Below are positions 1 to 12,371 of a DNA stretch of 64,000 nucleotides, piece by piece. The stretch is from Leptobrachium leishanense (Eukaryota; Chordata; Amphibia; Anura; Megophryidae), in contig RXON01001607.1 in NCBI GenBank assembly GCA_009667805.1, positions 39,057-103,056 on the forward strand, in the 5' to 3' direction. The position numbers and the translations under genes are program-made. How positions within the stretch are numbered: the stretch's first letter is position 1; each line of letters opens with the position of its first letter. A model generated the notes under the pieces. That model was not told where the DNA came from, did not search any database, and was given only the letters and a program-made list of their open reading frames with translations.

Positions 1-2136
1 ACTGCACCCATAAACCTCAGCAGAATCTTCCTATTTCCTCCCACCTCGACTCATGCAGTGCGCAGTGCACCCATAAACCTCAGCAGAATCTCCCTATATC
101 CTCCCACTTCGGCTCATGTAGTGCACACTGCACCCATAAACCTCAGCATAATCTCCCTATATCCTCCCACCTCAGCTCATGCAGTGCACACTGCATCCAT
201 AAACCCCAGCAGAATCTCCCTATATCATCCCACCTCGGCTCATGCAGTGCACACTGAATGCAGATTCTCCCTATATCCTCCCACCTTAGCTAATGCAGTG
301 CACACTGCACACAGAATCTCCCTATATCCTTCCCCTCCTCGGCTAATGCAGTGCACGCTGCACACAGAATCTCCCTATATCCTCCCCTCCTCGGCTAATG
401 CAGTCACACTGCACACAGAATATCCCTGTATCCTCCCATCTCGGCTCATGCAGTGCACACTGCAGAATCTCCCTGTATCCTCCCACCTCTGCTCATGCAG
501 TGCGCACTGCATGCAGAATCTCCCTGTAACCTCGCCCACCTCAGCTCATGCAGTGTACACTGCACCCATAAACCTCAGCAGAATCTTCCTATATCGTCCC
601 ATCTCGGCTCATGCAGTGCACCCATAAACCTCAGCAGAATCTCGCTGCATCCACCCACCTCGGCTCATGCAGTGGACACTGCACGCATAATCTCCCTATA
701 TCCTCCCACCTCGGCTCGTGCAGTGCACCCATAAACCTCAGCAGAATCTCCCTATATCCTCCCACCTCGGCTCATGCAGGGCACCCATAAACCTTAGCAG
801 AATCTCCTTATATCCTCCCACCTCGGCTCATGCAGTGTACACTGCACACAGAAACTCCCTATATCCTCCCACCTCGGCTCATGCAGTGCACACTGCACCC
901 ATAAACCTTAGCAGAATCTCCCTATACCCTCCCACCTCGGCTCATGCAGTGCACACTGCACACATAAACCCCCTATATCCTCCCACCTCGGCTCATGTAG
1001 TGCACACTGCACCCATAAACCTCAGCAGAATCTCCCTATATCCTCCCACCTCGGCTCATGCAGTGCACACTGCACCCATAAACCGCAGCAGAATCTCCCT
1101 ATATCCTCCACCTCGCTCATGCAGTGCACACTGCACCCATAAACCTCAGCAGAATCTCCCTATATCCTCCCACCTCGGCTCATGCAGTGCACACTGCACC
1201 CATAAACCTCAGCAGAATCTCCCTATATCCTCCCACCTCGGCTCATGCAGTGCACACTGCACCCATAAACCTCAGTAGAATCTTCCTATATCCTCCCACC
1301 TCGGCTCATGCAGTGCACCATAAACCTCAGAATCTCCCTATATCCTCCCAACGCGGCTCATGCAGTGCACACTGCATGCAGAATATCCTGTATCCTCCCA
1401 TCTCGGCTCATGCAGTGCACACTGCAGAATTCCCTGCATCCTCCCATCTCGGCTCATGCAGTGCACACTGCACGCAGAATCTCCCTGTATCCTCCCACCT
1501 CGGCTCATGCAGTGCACACTGCACGCAGAATCTCACTGTATCCTCTCACCTCGGCTCCTGCAATGTACACTGCACACAGAATCTCCCTATATCCTCCCAC
1601 CTCAGCTCATGCAGTGCACACTGCACCCATAAACCTCAGCAGAATCTCCCTATAACCTCCCACCTCTGCTAATGCAGTGTACACTGCATTCAGAATCTCC
1701 CTGTATCCTCCCACCTCGGCTCATGCAGTGTACACTGCAGAATCTCCCTGTATCCTCCCCCCTCGGCTCATGCAGTGCACACTGCATGCAGAATCTCCCT
1801 GTATCTTCCCACCTCTGCTCATGCAGTGCGCACTGCATGCAGAATCTCCCTGTAACCTCGCCCACCTCAGCTCATGCAGTGCACACTGCACCCATAAGCC
1901 TCAGCAGAATCTCCCTGCATCCACCCACCTCGGTTAATGCAGTGCACACTGCACACAGAAACTCCCTATATCCGTCCACCTCGGCTCATGCAGTGCACAC
2001 TGCACACATAATCTCCCTATATCCTCCCACCTCGGCTCATGCAGTGCACACTGCACACAGAAACTCCCTATATCCTCCCACCTCGGCTCATGCAGTGCAC
2101 ACTGCACGCAGAATCTCCCTGTATCCACCCACCTCT
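1..2136. repeat. 63-bp minisatellite array, runs off left edge
   Basis: Head-to-tail copies of a 63-bp unit, with shorter forms of about 51 bp that lack the cccataaacctcag segment. Each unit carries TGCAGTGCACACTGCA, a near-palindrome able to form a short hairpin, followed by agaatctccctatatcctccc. Copies differ by scattered substitutions and small indels. The array starts outside the window and stops about 90 bases short of the nearest slc18a2 exon, so it lies in the next downstream intron. Open frames across it are by-products of repetition. Confidence 0.95.
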
Positions 2137-2216
2137 GAATGAATTAACATCTTGAATGTAGGTTCAGTTGCTAAAATGCATTTTTTACCAGACTGGATTT
2201 ATTTAGACACAGTTTA

Positions 2217-2529
<313 letters not shown>

Positions 2530-2656
2530 CTATAAGGAAAAAAATACATATAAAACCCTTTGCTCTGAAAGCTGCTTCTCCTGGTTAAAGAATGAGAACA
2601 TCCAGGGGTGGTGGGAATGGGGACCTTCTGCGGCTGGGAATTATTTCAGTCTCTAA

Positions 2657-3058
2657 GGCTGGGGTCAGACGAACACAGTGTTAACGTCCGTGTAGCCGCA
2701 CTTTAGTGCGTCCGTGGTAGCAGATAATCATCACCAATGGAGCCCCACACAGGAAGTACGTCCACACTACGGACGCGGCAAACGGACGCAGGTTAGGCAA
2801 GAACGTCAAACCATTAGGACGGACGTGCGGAGTGCGCAACGTCCGCATAGCTGTGTGTGTGAGATGGATCGTGGTCAGACGGACGGCATTTATACGTCCA
2901 ACATTTTTGACGGACAAAATGGATTTTCAATTTAATTTATTTTCCCTCCTACATCCGTCAAAAACAGGCCGTGTGGCCACTACTGCGTCTTCCGTCAAAA
3001 AGTGCGCCCGTACTGCATGGCGCACAGTCCGTAGAAAACGCGCTCGTCTGACCCTAGC
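2657..3058. mobile_element. Harbinger-type MITE, 402 bp
   Basis: Inverted ends share GGGTCAGACGA: ggctggggtcagacgaac on the left, and the reverse complement gctagggtcagacgagcg on the right. The element is flanked by TAA on both sides, the 3-bp TWA-type target duplication of PIF/Harbinger elements. The interior is rich in ACGTCCG/CGGACG motifs and has no coding potential. A shorter relative lies at 27794-27934. It sits in the intron between exons E and F. Confidence 0.75.
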
Positions 3059-3237
3059 TAAGGGGGTGGGCAATCTAGCCACATAGACCACGTTACTGAC
3101 CTGGTCCTGGCATGCTGCCCCCCCCCCGCTGTCCATGGAATCTGTGAGAGCCCTTCACAGCAGAAGACCCCCCCCCCAAGCACAGCCGGCCATGGTTTCC
3201 TCTACTTTATTAAACTGAATAATTGGGGGGGGGGTGT

Positions 3238-3814
3238 CCTGCCCATAGAGTTTGTAAACCCTGCAGAATGTCGCCCATAGAGTTTGTGAACCCTGCAGAA
3301 TGTCGCCCATAGAGTTTGTAAACCCTGCAGAATGTCGCCCATAGAGTTTGTGAACCCTGCAGAATGTCGCCCATAGAGTTTGTAAACCCTGCAGAATGTC
3401 GCCCATAGAGTTTCTAAACCCTGCAGAATGTCGCCCATAGAGTTTGTAAACCCTGCAGAATGTCGCCCATAGAGTTTGTGAACCCTGCAGAATGTCGCCC
3501 ATAGAGTTTGTAAACCCTGCAGAATGTCGCCCATAGAGTTTCTAAACCCTGCAGAATGTCGCCCATAGAGTTTGTGAACCCTGCAGAATGTCGCCCATAG
3601 GGTTTGTGAACCCTGCAGAATGTCGCCCATAGGGTTTGTGAACCCTGCAGAATGTCGCCCATAGGGTTTGTAAACCCTGCAGAATGTCGCCCATAGAGTT
3701 TGTGAACCCTGCAGAATGTCGCCCATAGGGTTTGTGAACCCTGCAGAATGTCGCCCATAGGGTTTGTGAACCCTGCAGAATGTCTTGCCCATAGGGTTTG
3801 TGAACTCTGCAGAA
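3238..3814. repeat. 34-bp minisatellite, left fragment
   Basis: Tandem units of cccatagagtttgtgaaccc plus tgcagaatgtcg. They are homologous to the large array starting at 5532 but mostly of a shorter form (about 31-32 bp, GTCG in place of GTCTTG). The array was cut by the hAT element at 3815, whose 8-bp target duplication CTGCAGAA is part of the repeat unit. Each unit contains the small inverted repeat GGGTT-tgtg-AACCC. Confidence 0.93.
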
Positions 3815-4320
3815 CAGAACCGTAGCTAGCTCTTACTACACCCGAGGCAAGAACGGAAAATTGTGCGCCCTCACGTTACTGTGAGTTTTATTGCTCTGTG
3901 ATACACTTATACTGTTCACACCGCACATTACTGTGAGTTTATTAGCTGTGTGGAGCACTGTGAAACGCTCTTGGGGGCAAATCCTGTTTCTTTTATTTTT
4001 ACCTTATTTGCTCCCCTCCCCTAGAAAGAAAAATACTTTATTTGGCATCCATAAAAACAATTATTTATTTCTTCCCCCCCCCCTCCCCAGAATAAAATTT
4101 AAAAAAGCATTAATTTGCCTTCCAGTTAGGGAAACTTAATGAATTTTTTATAATTTTTATTCTGGGGGGCAAATAAAGGGGAGGCTGGCTAAGGAAAATA
4201 AATAAATTTTGTATGGAGGGGTTATTTTTTATGCAGCAGGGCCAGGTGACCTCACTTACAAGGTCTGGTGCTGCTCAGCTGAGGGCTCCTTCGAGTTTTC
4301 AGGAGCTATTTACATCCAGC

Positions 4321-5350
4321 CAGCTCCACATGGGTATATTGCCCCCCAGCTCACATGGGTATATATATTCCCCCAGCTCACACATGGATATATTGCCCCC
4401 AGCTCGCATCACAAGGATATATTGCCCCCAGCTCACATGGGTATATATTGCCCCCAGCTCATATGAGTATATATTGCCCCCCAGCTCACATGGATATATT
4501 ACCTCCCAAGCTCACATGGGTATATATTGCCCCCCAGCTCACACATGGATATATTGCCCCCCAGCTCGCAACACAAGGATATATTGCCCCCAGCTCACAT
4601 GGGTATATATTGCCCCCCAGCTCACACATGGATATATTGCCCCCAGCTCGCATCACAAGGATATATTGCCCCCAGCTCACATGGGTATATATTGCCCCCA
4701 GCTCACACATGGATATATTGCCCCCAGCTCGCATCACAAGGATATATTGCCCCCAGCTCAATGGGTATATATTGCCCCCAGCTCACACATGGATATATTG
4801 CCCCCAGCTCGCATCACAAGGATATATTGCCCCCAGCTCACATGGGTATATATTGCCCCCAGCTCACATGGGTATATATTGCCCCCAGCTCAAATGGGTA
4901 TATATTGCCCCCAGCTCATATGAGTATATATTGCCCCCCAGCTCACATGGATATATTACCCCCCAAGCTCACATGGGTATATATTGCCCCCCAGCTCGCT
5001 CACACATGGATATTTTGCCCCAGCTCACTCAGACATGGATATATTTGCCCCCCTGCTCACACATGGATATATTTGCCCCCCAGCTTGCTCAGACATGGAT
5101 ATTATTGCCCCCCAGCTCACACATGCATATATTGCCCCCCCAGCTCGCTCACACATGTATATTATTGCCCCCCAGCTCACACATGCATATATTGCCCCCC
5201 CAGCTCGCTCACACATGGATATATTGCCCCCAACTCATACATTGATATTATTGCCCCCCAGCTCACACATGGATATGTTTTACCCCAGATCACACAGGGA
5301 TATATTTGCCCCCCAGCTCGCTCACACATTGATATATTGCCCCAGCTCCT
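4321..5350. repeat. 27-bp minisatellite inside hAT element
   Basis: About 38 copies of a unit containing cagctcacatgggtatatat and tgcccc, with alternative forms (cacacatggatatattgccc; gcatcacaaggatatattgc). Length varies from 24 to 34 bp. The array lies wholly within the hAT element, so element and array moved together or the array grew after insertion. Confidence 0.93.
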
Positions 5351-5380
5351 CTCACTTTGGGACTCTGCTGCTGTTCCCCT

Positions 5381-5437
5381 CCCTGTGAGCGGCCGCCGGC
5401 ATGCGGCCAAGCTGCATGCCGGCGGCCGCTCACAGGG
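5381..5437. repeat. Perfect 24-bp inverted repeat (hairpin), 9-nt loop
   Basis: The left arm (5381-5404, beginning CCCTGTGAGCGGCCGCCGGC) is perfectly complementary to the right arm (5414-5437), with loop ggccaagct. The arms are about 79% GC and each contains GCGGCCGC. It lies near the right end of the hAT element and could be a subterminal structure of that family. The end of the related 53171 element was not seen to carry the same palindrome. Confidence 0.9.
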
Positions 5438-5531
5438 CAGAGAATGGCCAACAGCGGCAGCGCTATACTGCGCCCCTTCCAGCTGTGCCCGAGGTGAGTG
5501 CCTCACTCTCCCTGCCCTCCCTACGGCCCTG

Positions 5532-8500
5532 CTGCAGAATGTCTTGCCCATAGGGTTTCTGAACTCTACAGAATGTCTTGCCCATAGGGTTTGTGAACCC
5601 TGCAGAATGTCCTGCCCATAGGGTTTGTGAACCCTGCAGAATGTCTTGCCCATAGGGTTTGTGAACCCTGCAGAATGTCTTGCCCATAGGGTTTGTGAAC
5701 CCTGCAGAATGTCCTGCCCATAGGGTTTATGAACCCTGCAGAAGGTCCTCCCCATAGGGTTTGTGAACCCTGCAGAATGTATTGCCCATAGGGTTTGTGA
5801 ACCCTGTAGAAGGTCCTGCCCATAGGGTTTGTGAACCCTGCAGAATGCCCTGCCCATAGGGTTTATGAACCATGCAGAATGTCCTGCCCATCAGGTTTAT
5901 GAACCCTGCAGAAGGTCCTGCCCATAGGGTTTGTGAACCCTGCAGAATGTCTTGCCCATAGGGTTTGTAAACCCTGCAGAATGTCGCCCATAGGGTTTGT
6001 GAACCCTGCAGAATGTCACCCATAGGGTTTGTGAACCCTGCAGAATGTCTTGCCCATAGGGTTTGTGAACCCTGCAGAATGCCTTGCCCATAGGGTTTAT
6101 GAACCATGCAGAATGTCCTGCCCATAGGGTTTATGAACCCTGCAGAAGGTCCTCCCCATAGGGTTTGTGAACCCTGCAGAATGTATTGCCCATAGGGTTT
6201 GTGAACCCTGTAGAAGGTCCTGCCCATAGGGTTTGTGAACCCTGCAGAATGCCTTGCCCATCAGGTTTATGAACCCTGCAGAAGGTCCGGCCCATAGGGT
6301 TTGTGAACCCTGCAGAATGTCTTGCCCATAGGGTTTGTAAACCCTGCAGAATGTCGCCCATAGGGTTTGTGATCCCTGTAGAAGGTCCTGCCCATAGGGT
6401 TTATGAACCATGCAGAATGTCCGGCCCATCAGGTTTATGAACCCTGCAGAAGGTCCTGCCCATAGGGTTTGTGAACCCTGCAGAATGTCTTGCCCATAGG
6501 GTTTGTAAACCCTGCAGAATGTCGCCCATAGGGTTTGTGAACCCTGCAGAATGTCTTGCCCATAGGGTTTGTAAACCCTGCAGAATGTCGCCCATAGGGT
6601 TTGTGAACCCTGCAGAATGTCGCCCATAGGGTTTGTGAACCCTGCAGAATGTATTTCCCATAGGGTTTGTGAACCCTGCAGAATGTATTGCCCATAGGGT
6701 TTGTGAACCCTGCAGAATGTCTTGCCCATAGGGTTTGTGAACCCTGCAGAATGTCTTGCCCATAGGGTTTCTGAACCCTGCCGAATGTCCTGCCCATACG
6801 GTTTCTGAACCCTGCAGAATGTCTTGCCCATAGGGTTTGTGAATACTGCAGAATGTCTTGCCCATAGGGTTTGTGAACCCTGCAGAATGTCTTCCCATAG
6901 GGTTTGTGAACCCTCCAGAATGTCTCGCCCATAGGGTTTGTGAACCCTGCAGAATGTCTTCCCCATAATGTTTGTGAACCCTGCAGAATGTCTTGCCCAT
7001 AGGGTTTGTGAACCCTGCAGAATGTCTCGCCCATAGGGTTTGTGAACCCTGCAGAATGTCTTCCCCATAATGTTTGTGAACCCTGCAGAATGTCTTGCCA
7101 TAGGGTTTGTGAACCCTGCAGAATGTCTCGCCCATAGGGTTTGTGAACCCTGCAGAATGTCTTCCCCATAATGTTTGTGAACCCTGCAGAATGTCTCCCC
7201 CATAGGGTTTGTGAACCCTGCAGAATGTCTTGCCCATAGGGTTTGTGAACCCTGCAGAAAGTCTCCCCCATAGGGTTTGTGAACCCTGCACAATGTCTCG
7301 CCCATAGGGTTTGTGAACCCTGCAGAATGTCTCGCCCATAGGGTTTGTGAACCCTGCAGAATGTCTCACCCATAGGGTTTGTGAACCCTGCAGAATGTCT
7401 TCCCCATAAGGTTTGTGAACCCAGCAGAATGTCCTGCCCATAGGGTTTGTGAACCCTGCAGAATGTCTCGCTCATAGGGTTTGTGAACCCTGCAGAATGT
7501 CTTCCCCATAATGTTTGTGAACCCTGCAGAATGTCTCCCCCATAGGGTTTGTGAACCCTGCAGAATGTCTTGCCCATAGGGTTTGTGAACCCTGCAGAAA
7601 GTCTCCCCCATAGGGTTTGTGAACCCTGCAGAATGTCTCGCCCATAGGGTTTGTGAACCCTGCAGAATGTCTCGCCCATAGGGTTTGTGAACCCTGCAGA
7701 ATGTCTCACCCATAGGGTTTGTGAACCCTGCAGAATGTCTTCCCCATAAGGTTTGTGAACCCAGCAGAATGTCCTGCCCATAGGGTTTCTGAACCCTGCA
7801 GAATGTCCTGCCCATAGGGTTTCTGAACCTTGTAGAATGTCTTTCCCATAGGGTTTGAACCCTGCAGAATGTCTTGCCCATAGGGTTTGTGAACCCTGCA
7901 GAATGTCTTGCCCATAGGGTTTCTTTCTGTACCCTGCAGAATGTCCTGCCTATAGGGTTTGTGAACCCTGTAGAATGTCTTGCCCATTGGGTTTCTGAAC
8001 CCTGCAGAATGTCTTGCCCATATGGTTTCTGAACCCTGCAGAATGTCTTGCCCATAGGGTTTGTGAACCCTGCAGAATGTCTTGCCCATAGGGTTTGTGA
8101 ACCCTGCAGAATGTCTTGCCCATAGGGTTTGTGAACCCTGCAGAATGTCGCCCATAGGGTTTGTGAACCCTGCAGAATGTCTTGCCCATAGGGTTTGTGA
8201 ACCCTGCAAATGTCCTGTCCATAGGGTTTGTGAACCCTGCAGAATGTCCTGCCCATAGGGTTTGTGAACCCTGCAAATGTCCTGTCCATAGGGTTTGTGA
8301 ACCCTGTAGAATGTCCTGACCATAGGGTTTGTGAACCCTGCAGAATGTCTCGCCCATAGGGTTTGTGAACCCTGCAGAATTTCACCCATAGGGTTTGTGA
8401 ACCCTGCAGAATGTCTTGCCCATAGGGTTTGTGAACCCTGCAGAATGTCTTTCCCATAGGGTTTGTGAACCCTGCAGAATGTCTTGCCCATAGGGTTTGT

Positions 8501-11453
8501 GAACCCTGCAGAATGTCCTCCCTTAGGGTTTGTGAACCATGCAGAATATCCTGCCCATAGGGTTTGTGAACCCTGCAGAATTTCACCCATAGGGTTTGTG
8601 AACCCTGCAGAATGTTTTGCCCAAAGGGTTTCTGAACCCTGTAGAATGTCTTGCACATAGGGTTTGTGAACCCTGCAGAATGTCGTGCCCATAGGGTTTC
8701 TGAACTTGTAGAATGTCTTTCCCGTTGGTTTTGAAGCTTTGAACCCTGCAAAATGTCCTGCCATAGGGTTTGTGAACCATGCAGAAGGTTTTGCCCATAG
8801 GGTTTGTGAACCCTGTAAATGTCCTGACCATAGGGTTTGTGAACCCTGCAGAATGTCTCGCCCATAGGGTTTGTGAACCCTGCAGAATTTCACCCATAGG
8901 GTTTGTGAACCCTGCAGAATGTCTTGCCCATAGGGTTTCTGAACCCTGCAGAAGGTCCTGCCCATAGGGTTTCTGAACCTTGTAGAATGTCTTTCCCATA
9001 CGGTTTGAACCCTGCAGAATGTCCTGCCCATAGGATTTGTGAACCCTGCAGAATGTATTGCCCATATGATTTGTGTACCCTGCAGAATGTCACCCTTAGG
9101 GTTTTTAAACCCTGCAGAATGTTGCCCATAGGGTTTGTGAACCCTGCAGAATGTCTTGCCCATAGGGTTTGAACCCTGCTGAATGTCTTGCCCATAGGGT
9201 TTGAACCCTGCAGAATGTCTTGCCCATAGGGTTTCTGAACCCTGCAGAATGTCTTGCCCATAGGGTTTCTGAACACTGCAGAATGTCTTGCCCATAGGGT
9301 TTCTTTCTGTACCCTGCAGAATGTCCTGCCTATAGGGTTTGTGAACCCTGTAGAATGTCTTGCCCATTGGGTTTCTGAACCCTGCAGAATGTCTTGCCCA
9401 TAGGGTTTGTGAACCCTGCAGAATGTCTTGCCCATAGGGTTTGTGAACCCTGCAGAATGTCGCCCATAGGGTTTGTGAACCCTGCAGAATGTCTTGCCCA
9501 TAGGGTTTGTGAACCCTGCAAATGTCCTGTCCATAGGGTTTGTGAACCCTGCAGAATGTCCTGCCCATAGGGTTTGTGAACCCTGCAAATGTCCTGTCCA
9601 TAGGGTTTGTGAACCCTGTAGAATGTCTCGCCCATAGGGTTTGTGAACCCTGCAGAATTTCACCCATAGGGTTTGTGAACCCTGCAGAATGTCTTGCCCA
9701 TAGGGTTTGTGAACCCTGCAGAATGTCTTTCCCATAGGGTTTGTGAACCCTGCAGAATGTCTTGCCCATAGGGTTTGTGAACCCTGCAGAATGTCCTGCC
9801 CTTAGGGTTTGTGAACCATGCAGAATATCCTGCCCATAGGGTTTGTGAACCCTGCAGAATTTCACCCATAGGGTTTGTGAACCCTGCAGAATGTTTTGCC
9901 CAAAGGGTTTCTGAACCCTGTAGAATGTCTTGCACATAGGGTTTGTGAACCCTGCAGAATGTCGTGCCCATAGGGTTTCTGAACCTTGTAGAATGTCTTT
10001 CCCGTTGGGTTTGAAGCTTTGAACCCTGCAGAATGTCCTGCCCATAGGGTTTGTGAACCATGCAGAAGGTTTTGCCCATAGGGTTTGTGAACCCTGTAGA
10101 ATGTCCTGACCACAGGGTTTGTGAACCCTGCAGAATGTCTCGCCCATAGGGTTTGTGAACCCTGCAGAATTTCACCCATAGGGTTTGTGAACCCTGCAGA
10201 ATGTCTTGCCCATAGGGTTTCTGAACCCTGCAGAAGGTCCTGCCCATAGGGTTTCTGAACCTTGTAGAATGTCTTTCCCATACGGTTTGAACCCTGCAGA
10301 ATGTCCTGCCCATAGGATTTGTGAACCCTGCAGAATGTCCTGCCTATAGGGTTTGTGAACCCTGCAGAATGTATTGCCCATATGATTTGTGTACCCTGCA
10401 GAATGTCACCCTTAGGGTTTTTAAACCCTGCAGAATGTCGCCCATAGGGTTTGTGAACCCTGCAGAATGTCTTGCCCATAGGGTTTGAACCCTGCAGAAT
10501 GTCTTGCCCATAGGGTTTGAACCCTGCAGAATGTCTTGCCCATAGGGTTTCTGAACCCTGCAGAATGTCCTGCCCATAGGATTTGTGAACCCTGCAGAAT
10601 GTATTGCCCCTTGGGTTTGTGAACCCTGCAGAATGTCTTGCCCATAGGGTTTGTGAACCCTGCAGAATGTCTTTCCCATAGAGTTTGTGACCCCAGCAGA
10701 ATGTCTTGCCCATAGGGTTTGGGAACCCTGCATAATGTATTGCCCATGATTTGTGAACCCTGCAGAATGTCGCCCTTAGGGTTTTTAAACCCTGCAGAAT
10801 GTCTTGCCCATAGGGTTTCTAAACCCTGCAGAATGTCTTGCCCATAGGGTTTCTAAACCCTGCAGAATGTCTTTCCCATAGGGTTTGTGAACCCTGCAGA
10901 ATGTCTTTCTCATAGGGTTTGTGAACCCTGCAGAATGTCTTTCCCATAGGGTTTGTGAACCCGGCAGAATGGCGCCCATAGGGTTTGTGAGCCCTGCAGA
11001 ATGTCGCCCATAGGGTTTTTGAACCCTGCAGAATGTCGCGCCCATAGAGTTTCTGAACCCTGCAGAATGTCTTGCCCATAGGGTTTCTGAACCCTGCAGA
11101 ATGTCTTGCCCATAGTGTTTGTGAACCCTGCAGAATGACTTGCCCACAGGGTTTGTGAACCATGCAGAATGTCGCCCTTAGGGTTTGAACCCTGCAGAAT
11201 GTCTTGCCCATAGGGTTTGTGAACCCTGCAGAATGTCTTGCCCATAGGGTTTGTGAACCCTGCAGAATGTCTTGCCCATAGGGTTTGTGAACCATGCAGA
11301 ATGTCGCCCATAGGGTTTCTGAACCCTGCAGAATGTTTTGCCCATAGGGTTTGAACCTGCAGAATGTCTCGCCCACAGGGTTTGTGAACCCTGCAGAATG
11401 TCGCCCTTAGGGTTTTTAAACCCTGCAGAATGTCCTGCCCATAGGGTTTGTGA
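5532..11453. repeat. 34-bp minisatellite, main block (~5.9 kb)
   Basis: About 175 copies of cccatagggtttgtgaaccc plus tgcagaatgtcttg, with recurrent variants (gtcctg, gtctcg, gtattg, atcaggtttatg). Distinct variant blocks recur at fixed distances. A rare ttctttctgtaccctgcaga unit is found at 7921 and again 1380 bp later at 9301. The cccgttgg-gaagctttgaaccctg variant occurs at about 8710 and about 9990. So part of the array is a higher-order duplication of about 1.3-1.4 kb. A roughly 340-bp block (10 units) is also duplicated near 7100-7780. Long open frames on the minus strand arise from the repeat and are not genes. Confidence 0.95.
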
Positions 11454-11782
11454 ATGTCCATACGGCTGCCCAGATGGGGAATAGGCGCGGATCCGTTTTT
11501 TCTGCATAGAAGTGCTGTTTGTGAGAAGAAGACATGTTTGGTTTGTGTTGAACCTTTTGTTACATTGTGTTAATTGTAACATGTTTGTGTAATCCGCGCA
11601 CAAACCCAGGGAATTCTAACGAGTTCACAAACTTTTTTCTGCACCTGCAACGTCTAAAAATATTACAGTCCACGAGCGCAGGGAAAGGGCGGAGCAAAAG
11701 GAGACACGTGCTGCATGTAACGTAATATACTGCGATGAATCTAATATCCCGCTCCCCACCACATCAGTGTGACCCTCCTCGT
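11454..11782. other. Unique intron sequence
   Basis: Non-repetitive spacer between the 34-bp and 25-bp arrays in the intron between exons E and F. It includes an imperfect inverted repeat around gttacattgtgttaattgtaac. No exon, RNA gene or transposon end was recognised. Confidence 0.6.
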
Positions 11783-12268
11783 GTGATGCCGCGGTGCACT
11801 CGCACACATGATGCCGCGGCACACTCGCACACATGACGCCGCGGCACACTCGCACACATGACGCCTCGGCGAACTCGCACACTTGACGCCGCGGCTCACT
11901 CGCACACTTGACGCCGCGGCACACTCGCACACTTGACGCCGCGGAACACTCGCACACATGACGCCGCGGAACACTCGCACACTTGACGCCGCGGCACACT
12001 CGCACACATGAGGCCGCGGCACACTCGCACACATGACGCCGCGGAACACTCGCACACATGACGCCGTGGCACACTCGCACACATGACGCCGCGGCACACT
12101 CGCACACATGATGCCGCGGCACACTCGCACACATGACGCCGCGGCACACTCGCACACGATGCCGCGGCACACTCGCACACATGACGCCGCGGCGCACTCG
12201 CACACATGACGCCGCGGCTCACTCGCACACATGACGCCGCGGCTCACTCGCACACTTGACGCCGCGGC
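11783..12268. repeat. 25-bp minisatellite directly downstream of exon E
   Basis: About 19 copies of acactcgcacacatgacgcc plus gcggc. Variation is mainly acatg/acttg and gcggc/gcgga. In gene orientation the array begins only about 8 bases after the end of exon E, so the donor gtaagt sits almost against the first repeat unit. Confidence 0.95.
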
Positions 12269-12276
12269 ATACTTAC

Positions 12277-12328
12277 ACATAGAATGCTGACTCCCACCAG
12301 AATCATTCCGATGAAAGCGCAAAGCCAC
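12277..12328 (-). CDS. slc18a2: slc18a2 exon E (TM9), 52 bp
   Basis: The exon completes an Arg codon and then reads WLCAFIGMILVGVSILC. The acceptor is cccacag and the donor gtaagt. It starts in phase 2 and ends in phase 0, so it joins exon D (ending in M-G-AG) and exon F (starting GTG) exactly. It encodes most of TM9. The exon sits between two different minisatellites, 25-bp on the downstream side and 21-bp on the upstream side, with only a few tens of bases of unique sequence around it. Confidence 0.92.
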
Positions 12329-12371
12329 CTGTGGGAATAAAAGGACGTGTGTGATGCCGAGCAAGAGGACA

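Larger units (their letters stand above)
3815..5531. mobile_element. Non-autonomous hAT-like element with internal minisatellite (1.7 kb)
   Basis: Left end cagaaccgtagctagctc and right end (reverse complement) cagggccgtagggagggc form imperfect terminal inverted repeats. The direct 8-bp duplication CTGCAGAA at 3807-3814 and 5532-5539 is the hAT signature. Homologous termini (cacaattttcc, cttgcctcggg, gagctagctacgg) bound the 5.8-kb element at 53171, so this is one family. The interior holds two degenerate copies of a 54-bp unit (3874-3970), a 27-bp array (4321-5350) and a perfect GC-rich hairpin (5381-5437). No transposase reading frame is present. It inserted into the 34-bp array, so it is younger than that array. 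Confidence 0.85.

Noticed and set aside
2681..3136. Overlapping frames on both strands in the 2.7-3.1 kb region
   Set aside because: They fall in the Harbinger-type MITE, which is non-coding.
7706..10147. 813-codon minus-strand frame of PMGKTFCRVHKPYGQDILQG type
   Set aside because: Read-through of the 34-bp minisatellite; three frames are equally open.
3155..11453. CRISPR-like array
   Set aside because: Repeats are contiguous with no unique spacers, and the genome is eukaryotic. The same applies to every other array here.
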